The notes: generated from the sequence alone by a model not told the origin. Shown: positions 1 through 7,215, numbered from the stretch's first letter. The stretch is DNA of 64,000 nucleotides from an uncultured Clostridia bacterium (GCA_947589025.1 CANQAY010000004.1:1-64000); one strand, 5' to 3'. A program made the numbers and translations.

Positions 1-2
1 GC

Positions 3-76
3 GGCACCATCGCCAAGTGGTAAGGCCAGGGTCTGCAAAACCCTCATCACCAGTTCGAGTCTGGTTGGTGCCTCCA
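3..76 (+). tRNA. tRNA-Cys (anticodon GCA)
   Basis: A full cloverleaf can be folded. The acceptor arm GGCACCA (3-9) pairs with TGGTGCC (66-72), followed by the discriminator T73 expected for cysteine tRNAs and an encoded CCA (74-76). The anticodon stem AGGGT/ACCCT encloses the loop CTGCAAA with anticodon GCA, and the T arm ACCAG-TTCGAGT-CTGGT is canonical. It stands alone here; the next feature is its terminator. Other tRNAs of the same cluster could lie upstream of the window. Confidence 0.97.
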
Positions 77-92
77 ACATCAGCCTAAAAAT

Positions 93-115
93 TTGTGCAG
101 CAGCACAATTTTTTT
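93..115 (+). terminator. Intrinsic terminator after tRNA-Cys
   Basis: Stem TTGTGC (93-98) and GCACAA (103-108) with loop AGCA, followed by seven T (109-115). Confidence 0.85.
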
Positions 116-116
116 A

Positions 117-141
117 TAAAAAAAGGGGGTTAATTAACCCC
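117..141 (-). terminator. Terminator of the minus-strand unknown gene, containing its stop codon
   Basis: A palindrome of GGGG, TTAATTAA and CCCC (126-141) reads on the minus strand as a hairpin followed by a T tract (plus-strand A run 117-124). The TAA stop of the 130-822 gene lies inside the palindrome. Confidence 0.7.
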
Positions 142-822
142 AAAGCATTCTTCCAAAGTTAAATACGCTGAACGCGTTTTTTTATAATATTTTGTAAAAT
201 AATCTAGCCCAATCATAATGGAGTAAACCATTTTTTTGTCATTCCTGTCACTTGCCAAATATAGTGAATTTAACAGCATAGTAAATTCTTCTTTTTCATT
301 CATTTTAAGTTTATAGCTATCAACATTTGAAAGAATTAATTTAACTTGAGTTTTAATTTTATTGTAATAATTGTTTTGATATTCGCTAGTATCCACAATT
401 ATGTGCCGGTTAGAGTAGGCGTTGTTTATTGCTTCTTTAAAAGGAATTATAACATTATCGGCAAAATTATAAAATTCTTTGCCTGCGCCATCGTTAGAGG
501 CAAAATATTTTGATATAAAATCATAAAAATTAAGCATTTTGTTGTCAAACCTATACAAAAGGTTAAACACAAAGGCAATTATTTGCATGGTGTCTTCTGG
601 CAAAACGAGGCTAAAATTATTGTCTTTTTCAAGCACTGCTTTTTCAAAATTAGCGTTAAAATCATATCCTTTTAAGGCAGATGAAATAATATCAGTTAAT
701 TTTTCATCGGTTGCAATAAGTTTCAGCAAAGATGCAATTTTAACATCAGCCAAAATATATCTGCCTGCAATAAATTCATCGCAGGCGGTGTTAAACGGAA
801 TTAATTCTTGAATGTTATTCAT
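130..822 (-). CDS. Unknown protein, 230 aa
   Basis: I do not recognise the family. The 230-residue product is acidic to neutral and predicted mainly alpha-helical. It has no signal peptide, no clear membrane segment and no cysteine cluster; Tyr/Asn/Lys-rich helices dominate the second half. The ATG at 822 is supported by an AGGAG site (plus 828-832) 5 nt upstream and by a promoter TTGCTT-17-TAAAAT further up. It is transcribed alone, convergent with tRNA-Cys and divergent from the DUF4364 gene. It could be one of the helical single-gene proteins common in uncultured Clostridia; function cannot be assigned. Confidence 0.75.
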   Translation of the reverse strand: MNNIQELIPFNTACDEFIAGRYILADVKIASLLKLIATDEKLTDIISSALKGYDFNANFEKAVLEKDNNFSLVLPEDTMQIIAFVFNLLYRFDNKMLNFYDFISKYFASNDGAGKEFYNFADNVIIPFKEAINNAYSNRHIIVDTSEYQNNYYNKIKTQVKLILSNVDSYKLKMNEKEEFTMLLNSLYLASDRNDKKMVYSIMIGLDYFTKYYKKTRSAYLTLEECFGVN

Positions 823-838
823 AATCTCTCCTAATAAA

Positions 839-867
839 ATTTTAACATTTTATTAATGTTAAAGCAA
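839..867 (-). promoter_or_regulatory. Promoter of the 130-822 gene
   Basis: Minus-strand TTGCTT (862-867) and TAAAAT (839-844), 17 nt apart; an AGGAG ribosome site follows at 828-832. Confidence 0.65.
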
Positions 868-912
868 GTTTTTTGGCAATAAAAATAAAATCGACATATT
901 TAACTTAAAAAC

Positions 913-941
913 TTGCCTTTTAAATTTGTTTTGTGTATACT
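913..941 (+). promoter_or_regulatory. Promoter of the DUF4364 gene
   Basis: TTGCCT (913-918), 17 nt spacer, TATACT (936-941). It covers the GTG at 933, which excludes that codon as the start of the downstream gene. Confidence 0.75.
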
Positions 942-962
942 TGTTTTAAGAGGAATATAACT

Positions 963-1499
963 ATGGATTTTGTACCAGATAGCACGGTTTATAAGTTAAT
1001 TATACTTTATGTGTTGGATAAGATGGAAATCCCTTTAACAGAAAATTCAATTTTGGAAATATGTTCTAGCCAAAATAACTGGATTAATTGGATGGATTGT
1101 AAAGATCTGTTATTTCAACTTTTAACTGCCAAATTTGTTTATAAACCAAACAGTGATAATGACGAAAATCGATATAACATAACGGTAAATGGCAGGGGGT
1201 GTTTATCTCAGTTTTACACTCGCATTCCAAAAAGTTTAAGGGAACAAATTGACGCTTTTGCGTTAGAGCATAAGATGGATTTTAAGCGCAGTCAAGAATA
1301 TGTTTCAAAAAATTATAAAAACGAAGACGGCAGTTATACAATAGAATTGCGCATTCTTGAGCCGGTTACTGCAAGCACAATATTTTCTGTTTCAATAAGA
1401 ACAGATACCCGCACTTCGGCCATGCTTGCATGCAAAAAGTGGAAGGAGTTAGCGCCAAGCATATATCAAGCTATTTATGATAAAATTATAGAGACATAA
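963..1499 (+). CDS. DUF4364 family protein (putative winged-helix regulator)
   Basis: The 178-residue product matches the Clostridia DUF4364 family in length and pattern: an N-terminal helical block beginning LIILYVLDKMEIPLT, a middle YNITVNGRGCLSQF strand-turn-helix resembling a winged helix, then a C-terminal beta-rich half. The family is believed to bind DNA, but targets are unknown. The start was set at ATG 963, preceded by AAGAGG (about 948-953); an in-frame GTG at 933 lies inside the promoter and is unlikely. It is a single-gene transcript ending at a strong bidirectional terminator. Family assignment is fairly secure; the regulatory role is inference from the fold. Confidence 0.8.
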   Translation: MDFVPDSTVYKLIILYVLDKMEIPLTENSILEICSSQNNWINWMDCKDLLFQLLTAKFVYKPNSDNDENRYNITVNGRGCLSQFYTRIPKSLREQIDAFALEHKMDFKRSQEYVSKNYKNEDGSYTIELRILEPVTASTIFSVSIRTDTRTSAMLACKKWKELAPSIYQAIYDKIIET

Positions 1500-1523
1500 A
1501 AAATGGGCAGCGCCCATTTTTTT
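1498..1523. terminator. Bidirectional terminator between convergent genes
   Basis: AAATGGGC (1501-1508), loop AGC, GCCCATTT (1512-1519), with a T run on each strand. It serves the DUF4364 gene and the convergent membrane-protein gene, whose stop codon (1522-1524) overlaps it. Confidence 0.88.
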
Positions 1524-2067
1524 AATAAATATTGTTATAAGATTGAACTTCTTTCATAACTTTAATTTCGGTTGTTACATGGTAAACAGTGTTAAAGCCA
1601 GAAACCGCTATAAAGAACAAAATTGGCAAATAAAATGAAATGGAAGAGTAATAAAAATATTCAAGTATTGCATAAGTTAAGCCAGAAACCAAAGCAAAAC
1701 CCATAACTAAAGCAATTAATTTGGTAAGTTTATCATACATTCTAACAAAGCTGCCTTTTTTATTGTCAGAGAAAATGGTAACCATTCTCACTGCATGCCC
1801 ATGCAATTTAATTTTACTTAAAGTGTCAACAGCCCTATAAGCATAAGCAAAAGCAACCAAATCAAACAAAATAGAAACAATTAAGACAATTGTGCCAACG
1901 GCGGCTTTTAAGGTTGTTAGGGTGTGAAGGGAATAATCTCTAAAAATAAAAATTATTTGCCAAACAAACACAATAAAAAACAATAATGCAAACAAAATTC
2001 TAAAAATGGCATCTTTTTTTAACAATGGAGTATCTTTATTTTGATATTCAAAACTTCTTACTTTCAT
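1522..2067 (-). CDS. Unknown four-helix membrane protein, 181 aa
   Basis: Four hydrophobic segments can be seen, at about residues 21-43, 54-78, 112-132 and 140-160, joined by short charged loops; no catalytic motif is visible. An N-terminal cytoplasmic stretch (KVRSFEYQNKDTPLLKK) precedes helix 1. The ATG at 2067 lies downstream of a GAGG ribosome site and a TTGACT-17-TAAAAT promoter. It is followed in the same orientation by no other gene; ylbJ lies upstream on the same strand but has its own transcription start region. No family recognised; a small integral membrane protein of unknown role. Confidence 0.72.
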   Translation of the reverse strand: MKVRSFEYQNKDTPLLKKDAIFRILFALLFFIVFVWQIIFIFRDYSLHTLTTLKAAVGTIVLIVSILFDLVAFAYAYRAVDTLSKIKLHGHAVRMVTIFSDNKKGSFVRMYDKLTKLIALVMGFALVSGLTYAILEYFYYSSISFYLPILFFIAVSGFNTVYHVTTEIKVMKEVQSYNNIY

Positions 2068-2082
2068 CTTAGCCTCAATTTA

Positions 2083-2111
2083 ATTTTACAGCTAAAATTT
2101 TTAAAAGTCAA
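2083..2111 (-). promoter_or_regulatory. Promoter of the 1522-2067 membrane-protein gene
   Basis: Minus-strand TTGACT (2106-2111), 17 nt, TAAAAT (2083-2088); GAGG ribosome site just before the ATG. Confidence 0.7.
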
Positions 2112-2127
2112 TTAATTATGGCCATTT

Positions 2128-3102
2128 TTAAAGAAAAATTAAACATAACGGCACGCTAATTGCCAAGCATATTAATGCCTGTGTAAATTTTTGAAGGCAC
2201 ATTGTTCGTTTAGAAATGTTAAGTTTAGATAAAAATGATAGTGATTGCATTAAAATGCTAACCCCACCAAACGCAATCAAAACGCTTGAAATTATTGTTT
2301 TAACACATAAACTAACAGGCGAGGAGGATAAACTTATTATGCCTCGAGTCATTTCTATCATCCCTTCTAGGCAAGATAAAATAACATTATAATTTTGTTT
2401 GCAATTAAACAAACCGCAAAAGGCATTAGCAATTGTTGGAAAAACCAATAAATTGTTTAATATTTCAATTAACAAAAAGCTAATTACAATAAAGCCACCC
2501 ACCATTAAAATGGACTGCATGCCATCGTAAACGCTTTCAAACAAAAGGTTGGGGTTATATTCCTTTTTTCCGCTATAGTTTAAGTTATTTTGTTTATTTG
2601 CAATTTTGCCCCTATATAGAATGCCATTTAACAAACTAGCTAAAATGTTGGCAATTAATATAATAACCCCCGCTTTATACGAATGCAAAATGCCAACTCC
2701 AACCGTGCCAATCATAAACATAGGCCCACTAACTGAGCAAAACGACATCATTTTTCTTGCTTCGTCATTGTCAATTCTTTTTAATTCGTGCATGTTGCAA
2801 ATTAATTTTGCCCCCATAGGGTATCCGGACAGAATAGACAAAAAATAGATTTTAGCACTGTTTCTTGTGTGATATAACTTGTAAAAAAACTTGTCCATAA
2901 AGTTATTAGAGTTGTCAAACAAGTTAACTATAATGCGCGTTATAACAAAAAAAGGGAACAAAACTGGCAAAAGTTTAAACGCCCAAACCGAAATTGCATT
3001 TAAAGAAGACTTAGCATACAAAGTAGGATTAATAATAAAAATAATGCACACAAATAAAAGCAATAATATCAAAATTTTGTTTGATTTTAGTTTTTTAATC
3101 AT
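2128..3102 (-). CDS. ylbJ: Sporulation integral membrane protein YlbJ
   Basis: A 324-residue polytopic membrane protein with about eight hydrophobic segments and two copies of the nucleoside-recognition (Gate) type fold. Diagnostic stretches are FKLLPVLFPFFV near residue 42, SGYPMGAKL near residue 92, and FCSVSGPMFMIGTVG near residue 120, all typical of YlbJ. In Bacillus subtilis the gene is controlled by SigE and is needed for spore cortex formation. It lies divergent from the patatin gene, as a rearranged version of the B. subtilis ylbJ-ylbK pair. No Shine-Dalgarno is visible before ATG 3102, and an in-frame TAA just upstream rules out a longer start. Identity is secure; how its translation starts is unclear. 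Confidence 0.9.
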   Translation of the reverse strand: MIKKLKSNKILILLLLFVCIIFIINPTLYAKSSLNAISVWAFKLLPVLFPFFVITRIIVNLFDNSNNFMDKFFYKLYHTRNSAKIYFLSILSGYPMGAKLICNMHELKRIDNDEARKMMSFCSVSGPMFMIGTVGVGILHSYKAGVIILIANILASLLNGILYRGKIANKQNNLNYSGKKEYNPNLLFESVYDGMQSILMVGGFIVISFLLIEILNNLLVFPTIANAFCGLFNCKQNYNVILSCLEGMIEMTRGIISLSSSPVSLCVKTIISSVLIAFGGVSILMQSLSFLSKLNISKRTMCLQKFTQALICLAISVPLCLIFL

Positions 3103-3109
3103 ATATAAT
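3081..3109 (+). promoter_or_regulatory. Promoter of ylbK-pta, inside the ylbJ 5' end
   Basis: TTGATT (3081-3086), 17 nt, TATAAT (3104-3109). The -35 and spacer lie within the first codons of ylbJ on the other strand; the start codons of the two genes are only 30 bp apart. Confidence 0.65.
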
Positions 3110-3132
3110 ATATTTTAAAAAAGGTGTTTAAT

Positions 3133-3921
3133 ATGAAAAATTTTGCATTAGTTTTAAGTGGTGGGGCGGCAAAAGGTTTTGCGCATTTAGGTGTAATAAA
3201 ATCGCTTGCCAAACATGGGCTAAAGCCATCACTTATTGTTGGCACATCAATGGGTGCCTTAATTGGCGGGGTTTATGCTTCGGGCTTATCGGCTGAAGAA
3301 ATGGAAAATATGTCGCTTAAAGTTAACTCGTTAGGCAATTTTAGTTTATATTCCGCCTTATTTAAAGGCAACTTGCTAAACACAAACAAGGTAAAAAAAA
3401 TAGTATATAAAGCCGTGGGGGATGTTACACATGAGCAAGCCCCTATCAAGTTTGTTTCTGTGTCAACCGAACTTAACACCGGCAAACAACATTTGTTTGA
3501 TAAGGGCAGAATATTTGATAGCATTATGCCAAGCATATCAATTCCGGGCGTGTTTCCGCATGTTAAAATTGGCAACAACATCTATTGCGATGGTGGGCTG
3601 GTAAACAATTTGCCAGAAGATGTTGTTAAACTTTATATGCCAGATGCGGTAGTTATTTCGGTGGATGTGCTTGGAGATTATGAAAGGAACTATGAAAAAC
3701 TAAAATTTAAAACGGTTGGCAACATATTAAATGCAAGCAATTTAATGACAACAATTATAACAAACAGCAAACCTCAGGTGGCGGATTTAAGAATTGTAAT
3801 TAACCAACCAAACATAAGCCAAATGGGCTTTAATAAAAATAGTGTTCAAAAATCAATAAATAAAGGTGTTACAGCCGGCAACAAACATATTAAACAAATA
3901 TTAGAATTGTTAAAGGATTAA
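3133..3921 (+). CDS. ylbK: Patatin-like phospholipase, YlbK type
   Basis: A 262-residue cytosolic serine hydrolase of the patatin/NTE family. The oxyanion loop SGGAAKG is at residues 9-15, the nucleophile elbow GTSMG near residue 39, and the catalytic Asp in CDGG near residue 153, so the Ser-Asp dyad is complete. The length is normal for YlbK/RssA-type members, which hydrolyse acyl esters; the natural substrate is unknown. ATG 3133 was chosen over GTG 3124 because an AAAGG site (3119-3124) precedes it at 8 nt. It is followed after 1 nt by pta, so the two are probably cotranscribed. ylbJ next to it supports the YlbK name. Confidence 0.88.
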   Translation: MKNFALVLSGGAAKGFAHLGVIKSLAKHGLKPSLIVGTSMGALIGGVYASGLSAEEMENMSLKVNSLGNFSLYSALFKGNLLNTNKVKKIVYKAVGDVTHEQAPIKFVSVSTELNTGKQHLFDKGRIFDSIMPSISIPGVFPHVKIGNNIYCDGGLVNNLPEDVVKLYMPDAVVISVDVLGDYERNYEKLKFKTVGNILNASNLMTTIITNSKPQVADLRIVINQPNISQMGFNKNSVQKSINKGVTAGNKHIKQILELLKD

Positions 3922-3922
3922 T

Positions 3923-4879
3923 ATGGATATTTTAAATAAAATTAAACAAAAAGCCAAAAAAATTGATGCTCGCATTGTGTTGCCCGAAGCTAATTTAGAT
4001 GAAAGAGTGTATAACGCTTGCAAAACTCTTTTAAATAAAAATCTTTGCAAAATTGTTGTTTTTGGCAAGAAGGAGCAGTTTGATAAAGACTTTTACACCC
4101 CCAATTGCCAAATAATTGAAATAGATAAATTTAATAGGCTAAACGAATTTGCCGAGCAACTTTTTGAATTAAGAAAATTAAAAGGGCTAACTTTAAAACA
4201 AGCAAAAGCTCTTGTTAAGCAACCCGATTATTTTACTATGATGCTTTTAAAAAACAATTTGGCGGACGGTGCAGTTGCCGGCGCCTGTTGGACAACTGCC
4301 AACACGCTTCGCCCAGCCTTGCAAATTGTTAAAACAAAGCCTAATAAATCAATTGTTACTGGCGCTATGTTAATGCTAAAAGAAGGCAAAAAGCCGTTGG
4401 TTTTTGGAGATGTTTCATTAATTGAAAATCCCACTGCCGAAAATTTAGCAGAAATTGCCATTTCTTGTGCCGAATTTTATAAAAAAGTAATAGGTCAGCC
4501 AAAAGTTGCAATGCTATCTTATTCAACAAAGGGCAGTGCTAGCAGTGATATGGTGGCAAAAGTTCAACAAGCTGTTAAGTTGGCACAAAATAAAAGCAAA
4601 TTTTTAATTGATGGTGAAATGCAGGCGGATAGCGCTTTAAATAAGCAAACCGCACTAAAAAAGGGCGTTACAAGTGGGGTGGCGGGCAGTGCAAATGTGC
4701 TTATATTTCCAGATTTAAATGCCGGAAACATTGGTTACAAACTTGTTTCACGCCTAGCAGGGTATGCAGCCATTGGCCCAATAATGCTTAATTTTAACAA
4801 ACCAGTTAACGATTTAAGCCGCGGCTGCACTGTGCAAGAAATTATAAACACTGTGCTTTTAACAAAAATATTTATTTAA
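3923..4879 (+). CDS. pta: Phosphate acetyltransferase
   Basis: A 318-residue single-domain PTA_PTB enzyme that interconverts acetyl-CoA plus phosphate and acetyl phosphate plus CoA. The N-terminus RIVLPEANLDERV, the central DGAVAGACWTTANTLRPALQ block and the C-terminal FPDLNAGNIGYKL block are those of bacterial Pta rather than phosphotransbutyrylase. The start ATG 3923 sits one base after the ylbK stop, with AAGGA in the ylbK tail as ribosome site. The partner kinase ackA lies just downstream, separated only by the repeat protein gene, so acetate formation with ATP gain is encoded here. A terminator begins inside the last codons. Confidence 0.95.
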   Translation: MDILNKIKQKAKKIDARIVLPEANLDERVYNACKTLLNKNLCKIVVFGKKEQFDKDFYTPNCQIIEIDKFNRLNEFAEQLFELRKLKGLTLKQAKALVKQPDYFTMMLLKNNLADGAVAGACWTTANTLRPALQIVKTKPNKSIVTGAMLMLKEGKKPLVFGDVSLIENPTAENLAEIAISCAEFYKKVIGQPKVAMLSYSTKGSASSDMVAKVQQAVKLAQNKSKFLIDGEMQADSALNKQTALKKGVTSGVAGSANVLIFPDLNAGNIGYKLVSRLAGYAAIGPIMLNFNKPVNDLSRGCTVQEIINTVLLTKIFI

Positions 4880-4904
4880 TTGCCTATTGACAAGGCAATT
4901 TTTT
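4878..4904 (+). terminator. pta terminator with the next promoter's -35 in its loop
   Basis: Perfect 8-bp stem AATTGCCT (4878-4885) and AGGCAATT (4893-4900), T run 4899-4904. The loop ATTGACA contains the TTGACA hexamer of the following promoter. Confidence 0.85.
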
Positions 4905-4914
4905 GTGTTATAAT
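4887..4914 (+). promoter_or_regulatory. Consensus promoter, predicted leaderless start at 4921
   Basis: TTGACA (4887-4892), 16 nt, extended TGT-TATAAT (4909-4914). The -10 ends 6 nt before ATG 4921, so the predicted +1 is the A of the start codon; no Shine-Dalgarno is present. Confidence 0.8.
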
Positions 4915-4920
4915 ATTAAC

Positions 4921-5559
4921 ATGAAATATAATAAATTTGATTTTGAACAATTTTTTAATTATTTTTTGCAATATGGCAATGTGCATGCCATTTTTGTTAC
5001 GCCAGATGGTTACAATTTAGGTGATTATGAAAGGCGCATAAGGGTTAATTGGATCCGCTTATATCCTCATCAAATTGATTTGTTAACCGAACACGGCTTT
5101 GAATGGAAAACCCCAAAACCAAACTTTGTTGTTAGGGCATATGAGCGCAAAAACGGTTTTGATTTTAACAAATTTTGGGCACATTATTTAATGTATGGCA
5201 ATGTTATTCAAACATTTGTTTGCCCAGACGGATACAAATTGGGTTATTACGAAATGAAAATTAAAGATTCTTTAGTTAGCCTAACCGATGCTCAAAAACA
5301 GTTGTTAATTGAACACGGCTTTAGTTGGAAGCATAATTTTCATTTTAAATATAAAGAATTTTTGGAATACTTTAATCAATATGGCAACGTTAAAAAAGAT
5401 TTTGTTACCCCAGACGGCTACAGATTGGGTTATTTAGAGTATCGCATAAGGCAAAATGAATTAAAATTGGCAGATTATCAAAAACAAGAATTAAATGATA
5501 TTGGGTTTAATTGGGGCGCTAGGCGTAAAAGAAGAAAAACAAATAATGTTGATATTTAG
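4921..5559 (+). CDS. Triple helicase-associated (HA) domain-like repeat protein
   Basis: The 212 residues consist almost entirely of three tandem repeats of about 58 residues (roughly 6-64, 80-137, 142-200). Each has the pattern F-x3-F-x2-Y-x2-YGNV-x3-FV-x-PDGY-x-LG-x2-E-x-(R/K)I and ends in L-x3-GFxW. This resembles the helicase-associated domain (PF03457: small three-helix units with a conserved LG and a terminal GFxW), usually found in multiple copies in helicase-like proteins and thought to bind nucleic acid. No helicase core is present. A basic tail (ARRKRRKTNN) follows repeat 3. ATG 4921 is preceded by a promoter but no ribosome site. It sits between pta and ackA. HA assignment is by pattern; function is unknown. 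Confidence 0.75.
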   Translation: MKYNKFDFEQFFNYFLQYGNVHAIFVTPDGYNLGDYERRIRVNWIRLYPHQIDLLTEHGFEWKTPKPNFVVRAYERKNGFDFNKFWAHYLMYGNVIQTFVCPDGYKLGYYEMKIKDSLVSLTDAQKQLLIEHGFSWKHNFHFKYKEFLEYFNQYGNVKKDFVTPDGYRLGYLEYRIRQNELKLADYQKQELNDIGFNWGARRKRRKTNNVDI

Positions 5560-5582
5560 AGGCATAATTTGCCTCTTTTTTA
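5558..5582 (+). terminator. Terminator after the HA-repeat gene
   Basis: AGAGGCA (5558-5564), loop TAATT, TGCCTCT (5570-5576), T run. The stop codon TAG overlaps the 5' arm. Confidence 0.82.
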
Positions 5583-5592
5583 TTAAAATGTT

Positions 5593-5620
5593 TTGTTTTA
5601 AACTTTTTGTGTGATAAAAT
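5593..5620 (+). promoter_or_regulatory. Promoter of ackA
   Basis: TTGTTT (5593-5598), 16 nt, TAAAAT (5615-5620); AGGAG at 5633-5637 precedes ATG 5643. Confidence 0.6.
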
Positions 5621-5642
5621 TAAAAAGTTAATAGGAGAAAGT

Positions 5643-6827
5643 ATGAAAGTTTTAGTAGTAAATTCTGGCAGCAGCAGTTTAAAAGCTCAGTTAATGGAAA
5701 CATCTAACGGCAAGGTGCTTGCAAAAGCTTATTGCCAACGCATAGGGCTAAATAATCCCTTTATGGAATATAAAACAACTGAAAAACAAAATATTGAAGC
5801 CCCAATGCCAACCCATAAAGAGGCATTTCAGCTAGTTTTAAACAGTTTGTTGGATAAAAAGTTGGGCGTTATAAAATCTTTAGAAGAAATTAAAGCAATA
5901 GGGCACAGAATGGTTAATTTTGGTGAAAAATATAACCAATCTATTGTTGTAGACAAGCGCGTTTTGAAGGATTTAGAAAAATATATTCATTTTGCACCGC
6001 TTCACAACCCAGCTGCACTTTTGGGCGTTAAAGTTTGCATGGAATTAATGCCAAAAGTTAAAAATGTTGCTGTGTTTGATACTGCATTTCATTCAACCAT
6101 GCCAGAAAAAGCATATATGTATGCTATTCCTTACGAACTTTATAGCAAAAATAAAATTCGCCGTTATGGTGCACACGGCACAAGCCACCGCTACATCGCC
6201 CTAAAATGTAAAGAGCTTTTTGGCTCGCTTAAGGGCAAAAAAATTATTTCTTGCCACATAGGTTCGGGCAGCAGTATTTGTGCAATTAAAGATGGCGTTT
6301 GTGTGGATACTTCAATGGGTTACACTCCACTTGCAGGCGTGGTTATGGGCACCCGCTCGGGGGATATTGACCCTTCCGTTGTTCAAGCCATTATGGATGT
6401 TAAAAAGATTGATATTAATGCGGCAATTAATTTGTTAAATAAAGAAAGCGGCTTGCTTGGCGTTACCGGTAAATATAGTGATTTACGCGATATTGACGCT
6501 AATTTGGATAACCCTCAGGTTAAATTGGCATTTGATATGCTTGTTTATTCAATTAAAAAATATATTGGCGCTTACGCCGCTGCAATGAATGGGGTGGATT
6601 ACATTATATTTACCGCCGGCGTTGGCGAAAATGATGCTCTTGTGCGCGAAGCCGTTTGTAAAGATATGGAATATTTGGGAGTAGAGTTTGATAGCAAAAT
6701 AAACCAAACTGCACCTCGTGGCACAATACAAGAATTTTCTAAAAAGACAAGCCGCGTAAAAGTTTACCGTATTCCAACCGACGAAGAGTATATGATTGCA
6801 ATGGATACTGCAAGTTTGGCAAAATAA
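5643..6827 (+). CDS. ackA: Acetate kinase
   Basis: A 394-residue ASKHA-fold kinase that converts acetyl phosphate and ADP to acetate and ATP. The N-terminal VVNSGSSSLK phosphate-binding loop, the HNPAALLG and FDTAFHSTMP signatures, RRYGAHGTSHRY, and GTRSGDIDPSV are all intact, as is the C-terminal FTAGVGEN motif. Length is the usual one (about 400). ATG 5643 is preceded by AGGAG at a 5-nt spacing; earlier in-frame codons lack any ribosome site and overlap the promoter. It pairs functionally with pta upstream, but has its own promoter and no terminator is seen before the rpmF promoter. Confidence 0.97.
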   Translation: MKVLVVNSGSSSLKAQLMETSNGKVLAKAYCQRIGLNNPFMEYKTTEKQNIEAPMPTHKEAFQLVLNSLLDKKLGVIKSLEEIKAIGHRMVNFGEKYNQSIVVDKRVLKDLEKYIHFAPLHNPAALLGVKVCMELMPKVKNVAVFDTAFHSTMPEKAYMYAIPYELYSKNKIRRYGAHGTSHRYIALKCKELFGSLKGKKIISCHIGSGSSICAIKDGVCVDTSMGYTPLAGVVMGTRSGDIDPSVVQAIMDVKKIDINAAINLLNKESGLLGVTGKYSDLRDIDANLDNPQVKLAFDMLVYSIKKYIGAYAAAMNGVDYIIFTAGVGENDALVREAVCKDMEYLGVEFDSKINQTAPRGTIQEFSKKTSRVKVYRIPTDEEYMIAMDTASLAK

Positions 6828-6847
6828 AATAAATTTTTAAAAACTAG

Positions 6848-6876
6848 TTGACATACAATTTTATATTTGCTATACT
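6848..6876 (+). promoter_or_regulatory. Promoter of rpmF
   Basis: TTGACA (6848-6853), 17 nt, TATACT (6871-6876). Predicted +1 near 6883 gives a 70-nt leader. Confidence 0.85.
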
Positions 6877-6893
6877 TATCTCGATTTTGTCGG

Positions 6894-6933
6894 GTGTTGA
6901 TAGATAAGTTGTGCAAAAAATTATCTGCAACAC
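6894..6933 (+). promoter_or_regulatory. Structured 5' leader of rpmF
   Basis: Two nested stems: GTGTTG (6894-6899) with CAACAC (6928-6933), and AGATAA (6902-6907) with TTATCT (6921-6926). The structure ends 7 nt before the AGGAGG ribosome site. The position suggests autogenous or assembly-linked control of L32, but no known leader family is claimed. Confidence 0.5.
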
Positions 6934-6952
6934 AATATATAGGAGGTAAATA

Positions 6953-7144
6953 ATGGCTGTTCCAAAAGGAAAAGTGTCTAAGGCTAGGCGTGATAAACGC
7001 CGTGCTAACTGGAAAGCCGCTGTTCCTACACTAGTAGAATGCCCACATTGCCATGAAAAGAAAGTGGCACATCAGGTTTGTAAAAATTGTGGTTATTATG
7101 ATGGCGAGCAAGTTATTAACTTAGACGAAAAAAAGACAAAATAA
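6953..7144 (+). CDS. rpmF: 50S ribosomal protein L32
   Basis: A 63-residue basic protein with the L32 N-terminus MAVPKGKVSKARRDKRRANW and a zinc ribbon of two Cys pairs (CPHC and CKNC, about residues 27-46), so this is the zinc-binding form. It has a strong AGGAGG site 6 nt before ATG 6953 and its own consensus promoter with a structured leader. In most Bacillota yceD (DUF177) sits immediately upstream; here that slot holds only the leader and ackA. plsX follows two genes later, as in the classical rpmF-plsX arrangement, with a methyltransferase gene inserted. Confidence 0.97.
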   Translation: MAVPKGKVSKARRDKRRANWKAAVPTLVECPHCHEKKVAHQVCKNCGYYDGEQVINLDEKKTK

Positions 7145-7151
7145 ATTAATT

Positions 7152-7173
7152 TGGGGTTTATCCCCATTTTTTT
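7152..7173 (+). terminator. Terminator of rpmF
   Basis: TGGGG (7152-7156), loop TTTAT, CCCCA (7162-7166), T run 7167-7173. Confidence 0.82.
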
Positions 7174-7181
7174 ATTTTTAT

Positions 7182-7209
7182 TTGACAATTTGTTTTATTG
7201 TGATATAAT
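7182..7209 (+). promoter_or_regulatory. Consensus promoter, predicted leaderless start at 7216
   Basis: TTGACA (7182-7187), 16 nt, extended TGA-TATAAT (7204-7209), then 6 nt to ATG 7216. No Shine-Dalgarno. Confidence 0.8.
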
Positions 7210-7215
7210 AACAAT

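Noticed and set aside
539-811. Open frame on the plus strand opposite the 130-822 gene
   Set aside because: It is a shadow of the minus-strand gene with no ribosome site; many similar antisense frames in the window were dropped for the same reason.
5001-5520. CRISPR-like or DNA-level repeats in the HA-repeat gene
   Set aside because: The repetition is at protein level only; the DNA copies are diverged and have no spacer structure.
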